From: Oegoconia quadripuncta
Taxonomy: Eukaryota; Arthropoda; Insecta; Lepidoptera; Autostichidae
Direction: 5' to 3'
DNA: 64,000 nucleotides
Assembly: GCA_949316235.1 (NCBI GenBank)
Contig: OX438741.1
Location: forward strand, 24,146,324-24,210,323
Shown here piece by piece: positions 1-10,193 of this stretch. Made by a program: the position numbers and the translations under genes. Numbering within the stretch: position 1 is the first letter of the stretch; each line of letters begins with the position of its first letter. The notes beneath the pieces were generated by a model. The model saw only the letters and a list, made by a program, of their open reading frames with translations, was not told the origin of the DNA and searched no databases.

Positions 1-62
1 AAAGTTGTCTATCACAATGACCTACGGAGCTGAAGCAAGGGCACTGACTGCTGTTAGGTCAT
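1..62 (+). pseudogene. non-LTR reverse transcriptase relic, RTE-like
   Basis: From position 17 the frame reads MTYGAEARALTAV. This resembles the conserved block MTYGAETW-LT found near the C-terminal end of reverse transcriptases in RTE-like lepidopteran LINEs. The frame does not continue as a recognisable protein to the right and the left side is cut by the window edge. I read it as the end of a decayed element; it rests on one short motif. Confidence 0.4.
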
Positions 63-179
63 TTAGGAATTTCTCTCAGGAATAAGATTAGAAGTAATAT
101 GATTCGTTAGCGAACGAAAATGGCTGACATATAGCAGAGAATTGAAAATCTGAAATGACATTGGCCTAGCCACATTTGA

Positions 180-321
180 TGTAACATATATAAATATTAA
201 ACAGCCATGACTCGAAAATAAAGTATGTTCGTTATTCATAACATAAACATTTATCCCCAGCGGAATTGGAACCCGCAACCATTGATTTCGCAACCGCTAC
301 CCGCTATACCAAGCGGTCGTC
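180..321 (-). mobile_element. SINE-B fragment (tRNA-headed SINE)
   Basis: On the - strand this starts with a degenerate GACGACCGCTTGGTATAG head, then a B-box-like GGTTCCAATTCC and the family body (ATGTTTATGTTATG, GAGTCATGG). It matches the fuller SINE-B copies at 6028-6284, 30018-30251 and 38642-38870. The 3' part is missing. There is no acceptor stem, so it is not a tRNA gene. Confidence 0.6.
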
Positions 322-546
322 GATCGAAAATCATTAGTAGTCTTGTATAGAACAGACTTTTACACTTTCTTTTTCTTAATTGTTAATTATTCAGAATACA
401 CTTTATTGTACTCGTCTTTGGTTTCAATTACATGAATATTTAGGCGGTTCACCCACACAGACGCAAAACGCAGCTTCTTTTAAAATCTAGATCATACTTC
501 AATGAATTTATTTATATGTATAGTAATACATGGTATCATTTGTTTA

Positions 547-737
547 TACATAACATCAGAATCTTTATCCCAAATAGGTAGTCAAAGATATCCCAAACAT
601 TAGCGTTTGTGTTCCAAAAACATTAAAACTTTAATGCTTGAAACAACATCCACGGCACACCGTTCGAAACATACAGAAAACGCACACATGACAGCCCAGT
701 GCTGTTAAAAAGAGCAAATCTGTAGATGTTTTTTGGT
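547..737 (-). repeat. repeat G copy
   Basis: The reverse complement follows the copies at 16138-16380 and 38930-39442 over nearly its whole length: CCACCAAAAACATCTA-like, CACGTGTGT-like, AACATC-like and TTTGGGATATCT blocks in the same order. It appears to be a 3' or internal piece of an interspersed retroelement; no coding sequence is visible. Confidence 0.55.
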
Positions 738-738
738 A

Positions 739-1013
739 AACATCCCACTGCAGGGATATAGGCCTTCCCCCATATATCGGCATCCATCCATGAAGGACAT
801 GTGAAGTCCGCAACCCGCATTGGGCCAGCGTGGTGGACTATGGCCCATGAATTTTTATTACTCAGGCATGCACCGTTTAAGAGCAGTCGGATAAATGTAT
901 ATAAGTAATTAAATTAAATTTAAAAACTCATAAGTACATGGCCTGCGTGGAAATCGAACCCGGACCTTCCAAATTAGGGGACCGCGTCTTAACCGCTGAG
1001 CCACCGACGCTCT
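739..1013 (-). mobile_element. SINE-D copy (tRNA-headed SINE)
   Basis: On the - strand it begins AGAGCGTCGGTGGCTCAGCG (A-box region) with a B box GGTTCGATTTCC. The body includes GTGGACTATGGCCCAT and it ends in CCTGCAGTGGGATGTT. The same order is seen at 44702-44999 (+) and 49077-49371 (-). The middle is shortened compared with those copies. It abuts a repeat G copy on the left. Confidence 0.7.
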
Positions 1014-1519
1014 TATTTTGTCCTTATTGTCATCTGGTATATATCTGACTATTTAATACATATTGGGGCACAGCGTCGAAAGACGCTAGCTCAAAGCAGT
1101 AGAGTGTAGCACACATTTTCATAATGCCAAAAAAATAATGCATATTAGGTAGGTAATTAATGATGTAATAATGTAGAACAGACTACAAACGCAAGAGTCA
1201 AATAACACAATGATTTTTTGAAAAAAAAAAAACTGCCTATGCCAATACCTTCTATTTCACTTACCTAATATGCCCTATTTTTTTCCTTACAGTAAAAACT
1301 CCTCGGGCATATCAATCCAGAGGCCGCGTAGTTCCTGCAAAGAAATAAAATATTAGCCCAGTAATCTCAAAGTAAGCTCAATCCGTCTCCTTCCGCGGAC
1401 TAGAGCTCATATTTTTATGGTAAAAACGAACCTTTTTATGTAAGCTTTTTATTGTTTATGTCATTCGGATAATAGGTTGGTACTTCATCTGAAAAGAGCC
1501 GATTACCACCTACTTGTCT
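1014..1519. other. no gene recognised; possible microexon inside
   Basis: AT-rich sequence with short A and T runs. The only structured item is a 44-base block with splice-like borders on the - strand (1291-1334), listed separately. Confidence 0.4.
1291..1334 (-). other. candidate 44-base microexon, unproven
   Basis: On the - strand the block is preceded by TTTATTTCTTTGCAG, a good acceptor tract, and followed by GTAAGG, a good donor. One frame is fully open (ELRGLWIDMPEEFLL) and the block is GC-richer than its surroundings. No parent protein is recognised and no partner exon is seen, so this may be chance. Confidence 0.2.
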
Positions 1520-1797
1520 TCTAACTAATATTATAAATGTGAAAGTTTGTATGTTGTTCAATCACGGCGAAACAGATGAACTGAAATCCAAATGAAATTT
1601 TGGTACATAGGTAGACCATTTAAAATATAGGAATATTTTAAATGGTCCAAATATAGGAATATTTGTCATCTGTTTCGCCATGATTGAGCAATGATATTTT
1701 TTTACCTGATAAAGTGAGTAGTTCCCGCGGAATAAACAATTAAACATAATATATCAGCGATATCTCCTTACAGGCTAAGCTGGGGGCGGAAAGCTAG
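1520..1797 (+). mobile_element. Helitron-like non-autonomous element
   Basis: It starts TCTAACTAATATTATAAATG and ends GGGGGCGGAAAGCTAG followed by T. These are the 5' TC and 3' CTAG expected for Helitrons inserting between A and T, and the termini match five other copies here. The middle carries a private inverted repeat: GACCATTTAAAATA (near 1615) pairs with TATTTTAAATGGTC (near 1635), and CGAAACAGATGA pairs with TCATCTGTTTCG. There is no coding capacity. Confidence 0.7.
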
Positions 1798-1871
1798 TGT
1801 TCTCTAAAACTCTTGAAAGCAGAATGTGTTGGAAGGCTTTAAAAAGCCGGTCCAGCAGGCCGTTGAGAGTC

Positions 1872-2154
1872 AGAATCTATTATAAATAAATAGATAATAA
1901 ATAAATACCCTTAGACATACCTACACACAGCGCCATCTAGTTCCACAGTAAGCATCTAGGCTTGTGTTATGGATCCTAGATGGTTGATAAACTACACAAA
2001 TACTTTTTTTTTGTAAATAAATATATATATAAATAGAAAAACATCCATAACCCGGAAACACATGTCTGTATTCATCATACAAACATATGCCTCTGGCGGT
2101 ATTCCTTTTGGTATAGCGGTCAGAGTTTTTAACCACTACACCAAAGAGGTCGTC
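1872..2154 (-). mobile_element. SINE-A copy (tRNA-headed SINE)
   Basis: Read on the - strand: head GACGACCTCTTTGGTGTAG, diverged B-box region, body ACAAACATATGC reversed, then the conserved 3' part AACTAGATGGCGCTGTGTGT and an AATAAATA-rich tail. The order matches the copies at 7030-7296, 39091-39360 and 58728-58970. The B-box block is partly deleted. Confidence 0.7.
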
Positions 2155-2250
2155 CGTCGTTTATTGTATTGTACAGGCATTGACCGTCTTCTCCTTCTCC
2201 TTGTGAACTAGGAGGAAATAGATTCCCACTAATATCTTTTTTTTAATGCA

Positions 2251-2430
2251 AAGTCTTATCTCTGACTTCCGGAACACAACAATGTTATTAAACTTCCTGT
2301 TTGGCGGCAGATTTAGATAAGATGGTGGTAGCAAGCCGGTCGTACATTTAAAATGCCTTACCACCAACCAAACCGAGTACTTAAACATTCGTAAATCCTA
2401 TGTTGTTTACATTGAGTCACGGAGACCGGT
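2251..2430 (-). mobile_element. SINE-C copy, internal deletion
   Basis: The - strand head ACCGGTCTCCGTGACTCAAT and the body (TTTGGTTGGTGGTAAGGC, TCTTATCTAAATCTGCC, GGAAGTCAGAGATAAGA) match the long SINE-C copies. The B box between head and body is missing. The 3' part carrying CGGGTCAGTACGC is also absent. Confidence 0.6.
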
Positions 2431-2996
2431 AAAAATTTCTACATTGCAAAGAATAGCCAGTAATTTCCTCTTCATTTATGTTAGGTTAATATGTGTTCAC
2501 TATCTGTCCTACCATTTACCTATGGCTAGTGTTGAAATATCTCCACCTCAGAGACTATATAGAGTAGGTAGTTGTTTCTCATTATTTAACGATCATGCCG
2601 AGATTCAACAACCATTGGGCTCAATTAGTTACCCTAAATATACAAAGGGTCGTCCCAAGTCGGATTAATGGGGATCCATTTGTATTTGGTGCACTTAAGT
2701 GCCGCCGATTATCATATAACAAATGCTTGCGTACCTGTTGATGTTTGGTCTGTGCAGGTCGACAGAGGCGATTATTTAAATACCAAGTAACTACGTGTAA
2801 TATCGAAATAATTTAATTTAACGGTATCTTTTAGGCAAGGTTATTGAAAATTCAGCAGGGGTTACTAGAATGACTAAAAGCTAGAATACAGACTGCCTAC
2901 CACAGACGCGTAAAGCGAAACATTTACTTTGAAAGACGTTCTGTCAAGAAGTATGGTGAAGGGGCCAAGGTGGCTTTATCATTAATTGGATGAATA
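2431..2996. other. no gene recognised
   Basis: A 74-codon open frame at 2444-2668 (+) shows no domain, signal peptide or conserved motif, and its surroundings are repeat-derived. I treat it as noncoding. Confidence 0.4.
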
Positions 2997-3365
2997 CACG
3001 GTGAATTTGAATTCCTGTAATTCCTATTAACTGACGAGGCCAATCTTGATTACGAACAACTTTCTCCAAGGAATCATAGTTGAATTCGATCAAAAATTTT
3101 CGATTTCCCATACAAAGTAAAATATTCTGAAACCACCTTCAATATTGATGTCCAACAATTTTCGTCTGAATTCGGCTATTTAATGCCTTCGGACGTGAGT
3201 ATGAATCTAAACAGCGAACCCATTTGAACGTTGCCTTAGTTTATCACTATGTAGTCTGCAGATGTATATCGATCTTAAACAGGGTGAAATGTAATTCGTG
3301 TAACTCCTGTTTACTGATGACTTCACTCCTAATTACAAACAACTTTCCACTAGGAACAATCGATC
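2997..3365 (+). mobile_element. repeat Q fragments (CAGGGTG-ended inverted-repeat element)
   Basis: Two left-end pieces in the same orientation lie at about 2997-3180 (CACGGTGAATTTGAATTC) and 3280-3365 (CAGGGTGAAATGTAATTC). Both continue with the family body seen in the complete copy at 43600-43990, including GATTACGAACAACTTTC and ATTTTCGATT. The right ends are missing. This looks like a decayed or duplicated copy. Confidence 0.5.
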
Positions 3366-3989
3366 TATAATCATCATCATCATATCATCTGCTGGACAAT
3401 TTATAATATATAGAAAGAATTGCGGTAACACTTGCGTAAAATGCTTTGTCAAGAAAGTGACTAGAGAAAGACAGAATATATCTGTTTTATATACACGATA
3501 TTTCTATCTATATCGTGCCTTATATTCAGATAGGCTCGCAGTCTGGTGTTAAGTGGTTCCATCCCAGTAAATTGGGATCTCGCTTCGCGACGCGACCGCC
3601 GCCACCCCTAGCTTTGTTATTATAATGAATTAAATTACATAATTCTTCACTGCGAAGACAGACGTTGGGTGTTAGTGAGATGCTTTGTTTTATTTCTCTA
3701 TATTTTTAACCTAAAGAGTGACTAATCTTTAGTCAATTTATGTATAAATATAACTACTTATACAAACTTACCCAGGTTACGTGGATGAAAGAGATTAAAT
3801 ACCACGTATGACCGCGAAAGACAAGAAGAACAACGAGCCTTTGTAAATATATCACAGGATAGGTTAAAGTTTCCCAGGTATGTACTTACTTAGTTAATTT
3901 CTTGGTAAGTTCCTATTTGGCCCAAAGATGTAGCCCTCTCCAAGTTCTGCATAGTTCCACCGCTTGAGTGATGCGACCAGTATATCGCA
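3366..3989. other. no gene recognised
   Basis: AT-rich spacer with a small hairpin near 3490-3525 (ACGATATTT and ATATCGTG). A GC-richer patch at 3580-3610 shows no coding frame. Confidence 0.35.
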
Positions 3990-4265
3990 TCCTATACAAG
4001 CGACCTCCAATTTTCATGGGCCCAACGTCAAGTCATGGGGCCTTTTGCCGTCACTTTTCAAAATGCTTATCCGACGAAGACGTATCTGCTTATATGCTTT
4101 CTGAACGCGGACCGTTCTTATCTGCTTAACATATCGTTTAAAGCCGTGGGACGCGGCAAACATAAGCAGTAATTTTTGAACATGTGAGCCCGTGGTGGCC
4201 AAGCTCATGAAGGCGATCCTCGCGCTGATATCAGGGTGTAATTCAAATCGTGCAAATCGTGTTAA
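3990..4265 (-). pseudogene. decayed retroelement C-terminal domain (HHGL / DGKRP type)
   Basis: On the - strand two frames together carry EDRLHELGHHGLTCSK and then SDGKRPHDLTLGP. They match in order the pattern C-x-LGHHGLSC then DGKRPDGLTL-PW that I recall from the C-terminal part of an arthropod retroelement protein. Frameshifts and stops separate the blocks, so it is dead. The downstream part of the same domain type is seen independently at 40860-41140. Its exact superfamily is not certain. Confidence 0.45.
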
Positions 4266-4409
4266 CACGTGAATCCACCAACAGTTTTCTCCAAGGAACC
4301 ACAGTCGGAAAATACCGTTTTCGACTTCCATTCTTCGTCTTCTTAATTAAATTAATTCTTCTTCAATTACTAAATGGTTTGAGAGACCGTGCTACAATTT
4401 GTTAAGGAA

Positions 4410-4545
4410 AACGAAAATCGAAAATTTGATTATGGTTCCATGGGGAATATATAATAAATTAATAAATTCCATATTTATCAACATAAACAGAAGTGGGTAC
4501 ACCTCTTAACACAATAAACACTTCAATTTCACCCTGTATGGTGTA
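4410..4545 (+). mobile_element. repeat Q right-end fragment
   Basis: The block has AAATCGAAAATTTGATTATG, GGTTCCATGGGGA and the terminus CACCCTGTA, matching the right end of the copy at 43600-43990. The middle differs. A diverged left-side piece may lie at 4262-4331. Confidence 0.4.
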
Positions 4546-4671
4546 GCCTCATACACATCCTTTAATGATAAAAGTCTATCAAGCCGTGTGCCAATAATAG
4601 CAGAGAGCAAGGCCTGTAGCCACTGTCCCGATTAACTCCCTCTCTAAAACGAATATTAGGTTGATACAATA

Positions 4672-5373
4672 TTAGGTTGGCAATTTCATAGGAAACCTAT
4701 GAAATTGCCGTTTTGTATGAAAAAAATTAAACAAATTTTTTTCATGTATTTTTTATTTGTATTGATCGAAGTAATCAATCACCCATGCCTTCAATGCATC
4801 TTTGCCAACGCAGTGGCAGTTTATTGATGCCCTTCTTAAAGAAATCAGCTGGACGGGATGCAACAAATTCTTCAAAGGCATTTTGTACTGCCTCTCGGGT
4901 ATTGAATTTTTTTCCTGCCAAGAAGTTATCCAAATTCATCGTGTATCATCAGCTTCCACAATCGCCTTTAATTCGTCATTGTCGACCAAAGTCTTCGGAC
5001 GACCGCGAGGTTCATTTTTCAGGTCGAAATTCCCAGAACGGAAGCGAGCAAACCAATAACAGGTGGTGCGTTGGTTTGTAGTGTTAGCTCCGTAAACGTC
5101 GTTGATGTTGCGTGCCGCTTGTGCCGCGTTGCTGCCACGACGGTGCTCATATTCCATAATTACTCGAATTTTTAACGTATCCATGATGACGAAAAAGATT
5201 GAAATGCGATGAAAATGTAACACTATCAATAAACAAATGACTACTTTTTAAAAAAGAATTCCATGTTTTTAAAATAAAATTAATTTGAAATTAGAATTCT
5301 TAGCCAAACAAAAATTATTTTGATTTGAAATGGCCAGTACTGCAGAACGGCAATTTCATAGGTAAAGACCTAT
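4672..5373 (-). mobile_element. mariner element with internal deletion
   Basis: The right end read inward is TAGGTCTTTACCTATGAAAT and the left end carries CCTATGAAATTGCCGTTTTG, so the TIRs match. TA flanks the left end (4670-4671). The element carries only the first and last parts of a mariner transposase, so it cannot encode an active enzyme and would depend on another copy. The left terminus has an extra inverted copy of the TIR core: GGCAATTTCATAGG (4679-4692), AAA, then its complement at 4696-4709, a perfect 14-bp hairpin not present at the right end. Confidence 0.85.
4753..5184 (-). pseudogene. mariner transposase, catalytic core deleted
   Basis: The start at 5184 gives MDTLKIRVIMEYEHRRG and a helix-turn-helix DNA-binding region (AAQAARNINDVYG, GRPKTLVDNDELKAIVEAD), typical of the N-terminal domain of mariner transposases of the cecropia/Hsmar1-like group. 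The frame meets a stop just after ADDTR at about 4936. Shifted by frame, the family C-terminus follows: NFLAGKKFNTREAVQNAFEE and later RWQRCIEGMGDYFDQYK with a stop at 4753. Roughly the middle 200 residues, with the catalytic aspartates, are missing. Confidence 0.85.
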
Positions 5374-6027
5374 TAGAAGCCGTATACGATATTTGTTGTT
5401 GGCACCCTTTCCTTTGAGTAAAATTAGCTAGCATTGTCACGGTAATCGGTTCTGTTTACCACTGTTATTGTTTTACTGTGGCTTTTTCAACCCTGTATAA
5501 TCAATTTTTATGTACAAATAAACGTAATTTTGTGATTCGTGAAATAACTTTGTATCAGATTACGATTGAAAGCCGAAAGCAAGTTACTTAACTCAGGTAG
5601 TTAACTAGTAAGTACATGCAAATTGAAACCTGTTGTTGACATTTTCTCATTATTTCATTTATTTACTTCGATAAAGCAAACAGTTTCTTTTTACAAATAT
5701 TTTAATATACTTTCAAAAGATAGATAAACAAATATATAAATCTAATAGTCTATGTTTTATTACTAAACACCTATACTAAAGCAAGCAACCGATTCGTTAG
5801 AAAACATTTTATTCTATCACCGACAAGTACTCTATCCATGCGCAAAAAATCACGGCCTTTAAGGTTATAGGAAAAAGTGTATCCTTAGTGGACTATTTTA
5901 CGAAAACCACGGGAAGAGATAGGTTGGTTTTATTCTTTTTACTTGCCGAAACTACACAGCATCCTGCCGAAACTACTCAACACTCTTATGTAATAATAGC
6001 ATATGGCAAGGATATTGCCAAAGCCGT
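5374..6027. other. no gene recognised
   Basis: Very AT-rich spacer with many stops in all frames. I see no repeat family that I can place. Confidence 0.4.
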
Positions 6028-6284
6028 AATAATAAATAAATAGGTAAATAATAATAAATATTTCGGACACTTACACCAATCATTACTAGATGATTGGTAC
6101 TAACCAAACTAAGCAAAGCTTGTACTATGGATACTAGAAAATGGATAAACATACATAAATATTTATATAAACATCCATAACTCGGGAATAAATATTCGTA
6201 TTCATCATACAAATCGCGGGATTGGAATCCGCAACCATTTGGTTTCGCTGACAGGGACACTATGCACTACACCAATCGGTCGTC
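6028..6284 (-). mobile_element. SINE-B copy
   Basis: On the - strand: head GACGACCGATTGGTGTAGTG (A box), a B-box region GGTTGCGGATTCCAATCCCG, the body GATGAATACGAATATTTATT and TATGTATGTTTATCC, and the 3' end GATTGGTGTAAGTGTCC, then an AATAATAAT-rich tail. It is near full length. Compared with the 38642-38870 copy the segment between head and B box is diverged. Confidence 0.75.
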
Positions 6285-7029
6285 TGTGACATTACTCTGT
6301 CTTTTTTTATGAACATTATTTATTCCGTTATCAAAGTTTCAGAATTTATAAGCAAAGCATTTTATCAGTCGTATGAATCCTTAAAATTATGCTAAGTTCT
6401 CAGCAGATTAAAATAATTTAATCCAACTCTATCCAAATACATTCAAATCGATAAATATAAATTAGACTACATACGAATCCAAGAGCTCTCCGTTATCAAT
6501 TAATTAAAATAGATGAGACAAGACGTCCTTTTGTTTAACTTTCTCAGACATTTTTACCACACAGCAAACTTATTTACCCAAATATCAACAAGATTAAGCT
6601 TCTCCCTAGAAACGATTTGTACTGCTTTCATGGGATAATTTGCTCTAACAGTGCATTGCTCCATAGCAGATTATGAGAAGTCCCATACTACCTAATTAAA
6701 TTACACATCAAATGATCTATGCCATAGACCCTATGGTAGTATGACTTACGGCCTTAGCACACTAATATCGCGGCCAACAAAAGTGGCAAATTACCCGACC
6801 AGAATAATTTATGTGGGCCTGTGAATAACAAAGCTGAGAGCAAAACGTTAACATATCGCATAGTCATTTATGAATCGCGGTATCTGTGTGGTATGCGCGT
6901 TAGGTAGGTAATTTCAACAAATTATTTAGTTTTATTTTATGTTATCTACGAGAAACAATGCGTTAGCCAATTTTTTTTTAATTCAATATTTAGCAATTTT
7001 GTAACATATGATGGTTATACATTTATTTT
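6285..7029. other. no gene recognised
   Basis: AT-rich spacer. An imperfect inverted pair is visible near 6680-6750 (CCCATACTACC and GGTAGTATG) but no element ends could be assigned. Confidence 0.4.
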
Positions 7030-7296
7030 TTTATATAATATATCCTTGGAAATATACAGACAACGCCATCTAGTTCCACACTAAGCAACTAGGCTTGTGT
7101 TGTGGATACCAGATGGCTGATACACTAAACAAATACATTTTTTTTGGAAATAAATACATATATAAATGAAAAACATCCATAACTCTGGTACACATGTCCG
7201 TATTCATCATACAAACATATGCCCCTAGCGGGATTCGAACCCGCGACCTTTTGGTATAGCAGCAGAGTTTCTAACCACTACATCAAACAGGTCGTC
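7030..7296 (-). mobile_element. SINE-A copy, near full length
   Basis: The - strand reads GACGACCTGTTTGATGTAGT (A box), the B box GCGGGTTCGAATCCCGC, CATATGTTTGTATGATGAAT, then ACCAGAGTTATGGATGTTTT. The 3' section follows with CCATCTGGTATCCACAACAC and TGGAACTAGATGGCGTTGTC. It is one of the best preserved family members in the window. The B box is intact, so polymerase III recognition is conceivable, but no tRNA fold beyond it is present. Confidence 0.8.
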
Positions 7297-7351
7297 AATT
7301 ATGTAATTAAAATGTGTAATGTCTAGTATCAAATGTACTACCAATTACCTA

Positions 7352-7407
7352 ATTTCAAACTATGAAGTTATATCTCATAGTTTGAAATAAGCTGGATATA
7401 TCCAGCT
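7352..7407. repeat. 14-bp hairpin followed by an 18-bp perfect palindrome
   Basis: ATTTCAAACTATGA (7352-7365) and its exact complement (7375-7388) flank a 9-base loop. One base later AGCTGGATATATCCAGCT (7390-7407) is a perfect palindrome. I know of no function for this arrangement. Confidence 0.7.
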
Positions 7408-8002
7408 AACAATATTTACCAACTTTAGACATTGATGGTATTATGTCTATCAATTTGAATTTGGAGTCTATGCTCATAGTTGTTGCAATTGGGAATCAAA
7501 TTCGTGTCCTTCTGAGTTACAGTCGATCCATTATTCTTCAACCAAGGCAGTTTTCAAGTTTTGTTTCCTTCAATCCAAAATAATTCTCGCTGTCAACACA
7601 CGAGCTTGGCATGTGCACTACTGTGCGCCTGATTAACACTCTGGTATGCAACGGATTATAATAACAATGCACAGTTGCTAATGTGATGCTTAAGAATTCA
7701 GTATTAAAAAATGTTGACACCAAAATGGAGGGAGGTAAGTGTATAGGCATAAATGAACTCCCAAAAAGTATTAGGTATGTCCCAAGCGCATAATCAAATA
7801 TCCGATGTTTCAACTCTCTCAATCCCACAAAGTCACCTGGATATGTAGCTACATACTACAACAGGCCCATAAAGCACTACATGACATAATGCTCTCCCAT
7901 GGAGTGAATTGCACCACTACACGAGACAAATTATTACGAACACCTATCGCACCAATGAAGATCAGAAGTTATAACTCAAGTAACACTTGAGTTTTTCATT
8001 TC
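7408..8002. other. no gene recognised
   Basis: Open frames at 7538-7828 (-) and 7805-7990 (+) have no recognisable domain or family signature. I treat them as chance. Confidence 0.35.
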
Positions 8003-8094
8003 ATTAAACCCATAAATTGTAAAAAAGGTACAAAGCAAAAGAAACTACAAAAAGTTCTATTTTTACATGTCAACGTTTACCGGGTCAGTACTTC

Positions 8095-8167
8095 CACCTT
8101 CGGCCTCATTTTTACTTAAGATCAGGTGTGATTGAGATCAAGTGCCAAACCGTTGTGCATAAAAAAT
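8095..8167 (+). mobile_element. SINE-C 3' fragment
   Basis: It reads ACCGGGTCAGTACTTCCACC, then the AAGATCAGGTGTGATTGAG block and CCGTTGTGCATAAAA, the 3' end of SINE-C. It is 5'-truncated. A 16-bp inverted repeat (8003-8018 and 8195-8210, ATTAAACCCATAAATT and complement) flanks it. Confidence 0.6.
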
Positions 8168-8210
8168 TTACATAAAAGGAACCTTCCGAAACAGAATTTA
8201 TGGGTTTAAT

Positions 8211-8710
8211 CAAATGTACATAAGTGACTAATACGTGATTTCAGACTTAAAAGTAAAATTTACACCTTGTATGGAACGAATTGAGAAGCTCCTTGTTTTT
8301 GGGGTTACGTATCAAAACGTCTCGATCGTCCGTAAGTCACAGCTACGTACTTGCAGATTTAAATTCGATCACTACGAAAATTATAGAAATATGTAAAATA
8401 CTTAATAATCGTCACAATAAAGAAACTTGAGATGAGACCTAACCTTTTCACATCATAGTTTAGGATGGAATTTTTTAACGATCCGAAGGACTGTAAAATG
8501 CAATCAAAAAAGTTGAATGAATTTGCGAGATACCTACGTGCCTCCGTTTAACTGGTGCATGCCCAAAAACTGAGCTAAAGCAAAATGGTGGCTTGCAAGG
8601 AACACTAGGCATATTGTGAAATTATTTTGAACTAGTATTTTTTTTCATGGTTAACTGGATACGCATTTTTTAAAATTTTCAGTACTAGGCAATAAACTTG
8701 TGTTTTTTTT
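8211..8710. other. no gene recognised
   Basis: AT-rich spacer; no repeat family placed. Confidence 0.35.
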
Positions 8711-8902
8711 ATGGAAATCGGCTTAATGCTTGACTCCAATTACAGCAGTATTATTATGTATTCTGTGGTCAAAGTTGAAGCCGAAGATGGAATCGAGTTA
8801 TTTTTGGAAAAAATCTCTAGTTGTCTTAAAGAACAAGACTACCACGGGGCTGAAATTATGTTATTAGATGTCATCTCATACAAATGCACAATACTTGCAT
8901 AA
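8711..8902 (+). CDS. unassigned 63-codon open frame
   Basis: The frame opens with MEIGLMLDSNYSSIIMYSVV and contains an acidic, helix-prone stretch (KVEAEDGIELFLEKISSCLK) before its stop. The composition is protein-like and it is not part of any repeat family I can see here. An acceptor-like TTTTCAG lies about 30 bases upstream. No domain or family is recognised. It may be a short gene, an exon or chance. Confidence 0.15.
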   Translation: MEIGLMLDSNYSSIIMYSVVKVEAEDGIELFLEKISSCLKEQDYHGAEIMLLDVISYKCTILA

Positions 8903-9189
8903 TAGCCACACACCTTCCTTCATTTGTAATATTTACAATACAATACAAATAGCTACAAACGACCACGTTGAACTTTCATAACAGTTAATTAAACTCTCAC
9001 AATTTCTCACTCAAGTATTCCTTTTTATTACTATTGTTAAGTTTCATACTAAATTTACACTGTCTGTTTTATTTTGTAAAATAATATGACATAGCTATGG
9101 AAGAGTGAGGTTTTCTGATTCAGGTATTGCTATACTTACAAGGAGACCTCAACTACTCATCTATTAAAACTGATATTTAACTGAAAAAA

Positions 9190-9310
9190 AAATACAATAC
9201 AAATACTCTATATTATTATTGCGCAAAATAATTTACAACAATTTTTGATGATAACAGTAGAACACAATTAGGCGGTCTTATCACTTAAAGCGATCTCTCC
9301 CAGACAAGAA
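9190..9310 (-). mobile_element. LINE 3' UTR fragment (repeat R)
   Basis: The - strand reads GTCTGGGAGAGATCGCTTTA, AGTGATAAGACCGCC, then an AT-rich tail ending near ATTGTATT. The same block is at 21855-21975. This resembles the common 3' UTR end of a lepidopteran non-LTR retrotransposon. There is no coding part here. Confidence 0.5.
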
Positions 9311-9397
9311 CAACTATTTATTTCTATACTCACAGTAAAACAATCAACCTTTAGACGCATACACATATAGACACCACGCATACAAACATTATACCTA

Positions 9398-9640
9398 TTT
9401 ATATGCCTATAGATACCTATCTATATGTCTATATATCTACCTCCTACCTCTATGCCTATAACATTCTGAGGAGACAATATTGTTTATGTCATTTATATTC
9501 TTCTGGACTTGGATGTAAATTATATGATCTTTTTGCCCCAAGTTGTTCTGGTAACAACCTGGTGATCTTTTTTTCTTATCCAAATCTTATCTATCTTAAT
9601 AATCTTATCTATTCTATTTCTTATCTATTATCTTATCTAA
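9398..9640 (+). repeat. low-complexity CTATATCTA and TTATCTAT tracts
   Basis: Imprecise repeats of CCTATATATCTA lie at about 9398-9465, and of CTTATCTATT at 9580-9640 leading directly into a SINE-C body. The second tract looks like an expansion of the SINE-C TTATCTAAATC segment. Confidence 0.45.
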
Positions 9641-9811
9641 ATCTACCGCCAAGCAGCAATGATAATAGCATTGTTGTGTTCCGGTTGTAAGAGATAAGAT
9701 AGCCAGTCCCCCAAATGTGTTGGGTTTTCCGGATCAGTACGCTTCCACCTTCGACCTCAACTTCACTTAACATCTGGTGTGATTGAGGTCAAGTACGACT
9801 TGTTGTTGACT
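9628..9811 (+). mobile_element. SINE-C, 5'-truncated
   Basis: It begins TCTTATCTAAATCTACCGCC and runs through TTGTTGTGTTCCGGTTG, AGATAAGATAGCCAGTCCC, CCTCAACTTCACTTAACATC and TGTGATTGAGGTCAAG. The tRNA-like head is absent. It is the first of a cluster of SINE-C copies between 9.6 and 11.1 kb. Confidence 0.7.
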
Positions 9812-10193
9812 TTTTAATTTTTCTACTACGTACCCCATCAAAGATAAAAATAACAAATTGGAATTCTACAAAGAGTATTCAAGGTTAAATTAATTAGTAT
9901 ATCGGGCAAAGAAATGAAACAATTCCTCCAAAAAAATATTCGAGTACCTACACGATAACCAAAATGAATTAGCCTAATTGGTTGTAGCCTTCAATATCGA
10001 CATTTTATAATGGACATCTCATTAAGCATTATCGCAAACAACTCGCTAAATAAAGAAAACTGAAGTTGGGCGTATCCGTGCTTCGATTTTATATACACAG
10101 TTTAAGTCAAGTCAGTGGCAGAAATTTACAAACTGCACTAGACCCGTGGCGATATATTCTCTCCCACCAGTGAGCTATAGTAGTGGGCATATA
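9812..10193. other. no gene recognised
   Basis: AT-rich spacer between a SINE-C and a LINE fragment. Confidence 0.35.

Noticed and set aside
4014..4331. 105-codon - strand frame as a gene
   Set aside because: The retroelement motifs are spread over two frames and the N-terminal text comes from a repeat Q fragment.
8003..8210. 16-bp inverted repeat as a mobile element
   Set aside because: The arms enclose a SINE-C scrap with no shared terminal structure and no target duplication; it may be chance or an unrelated old event.
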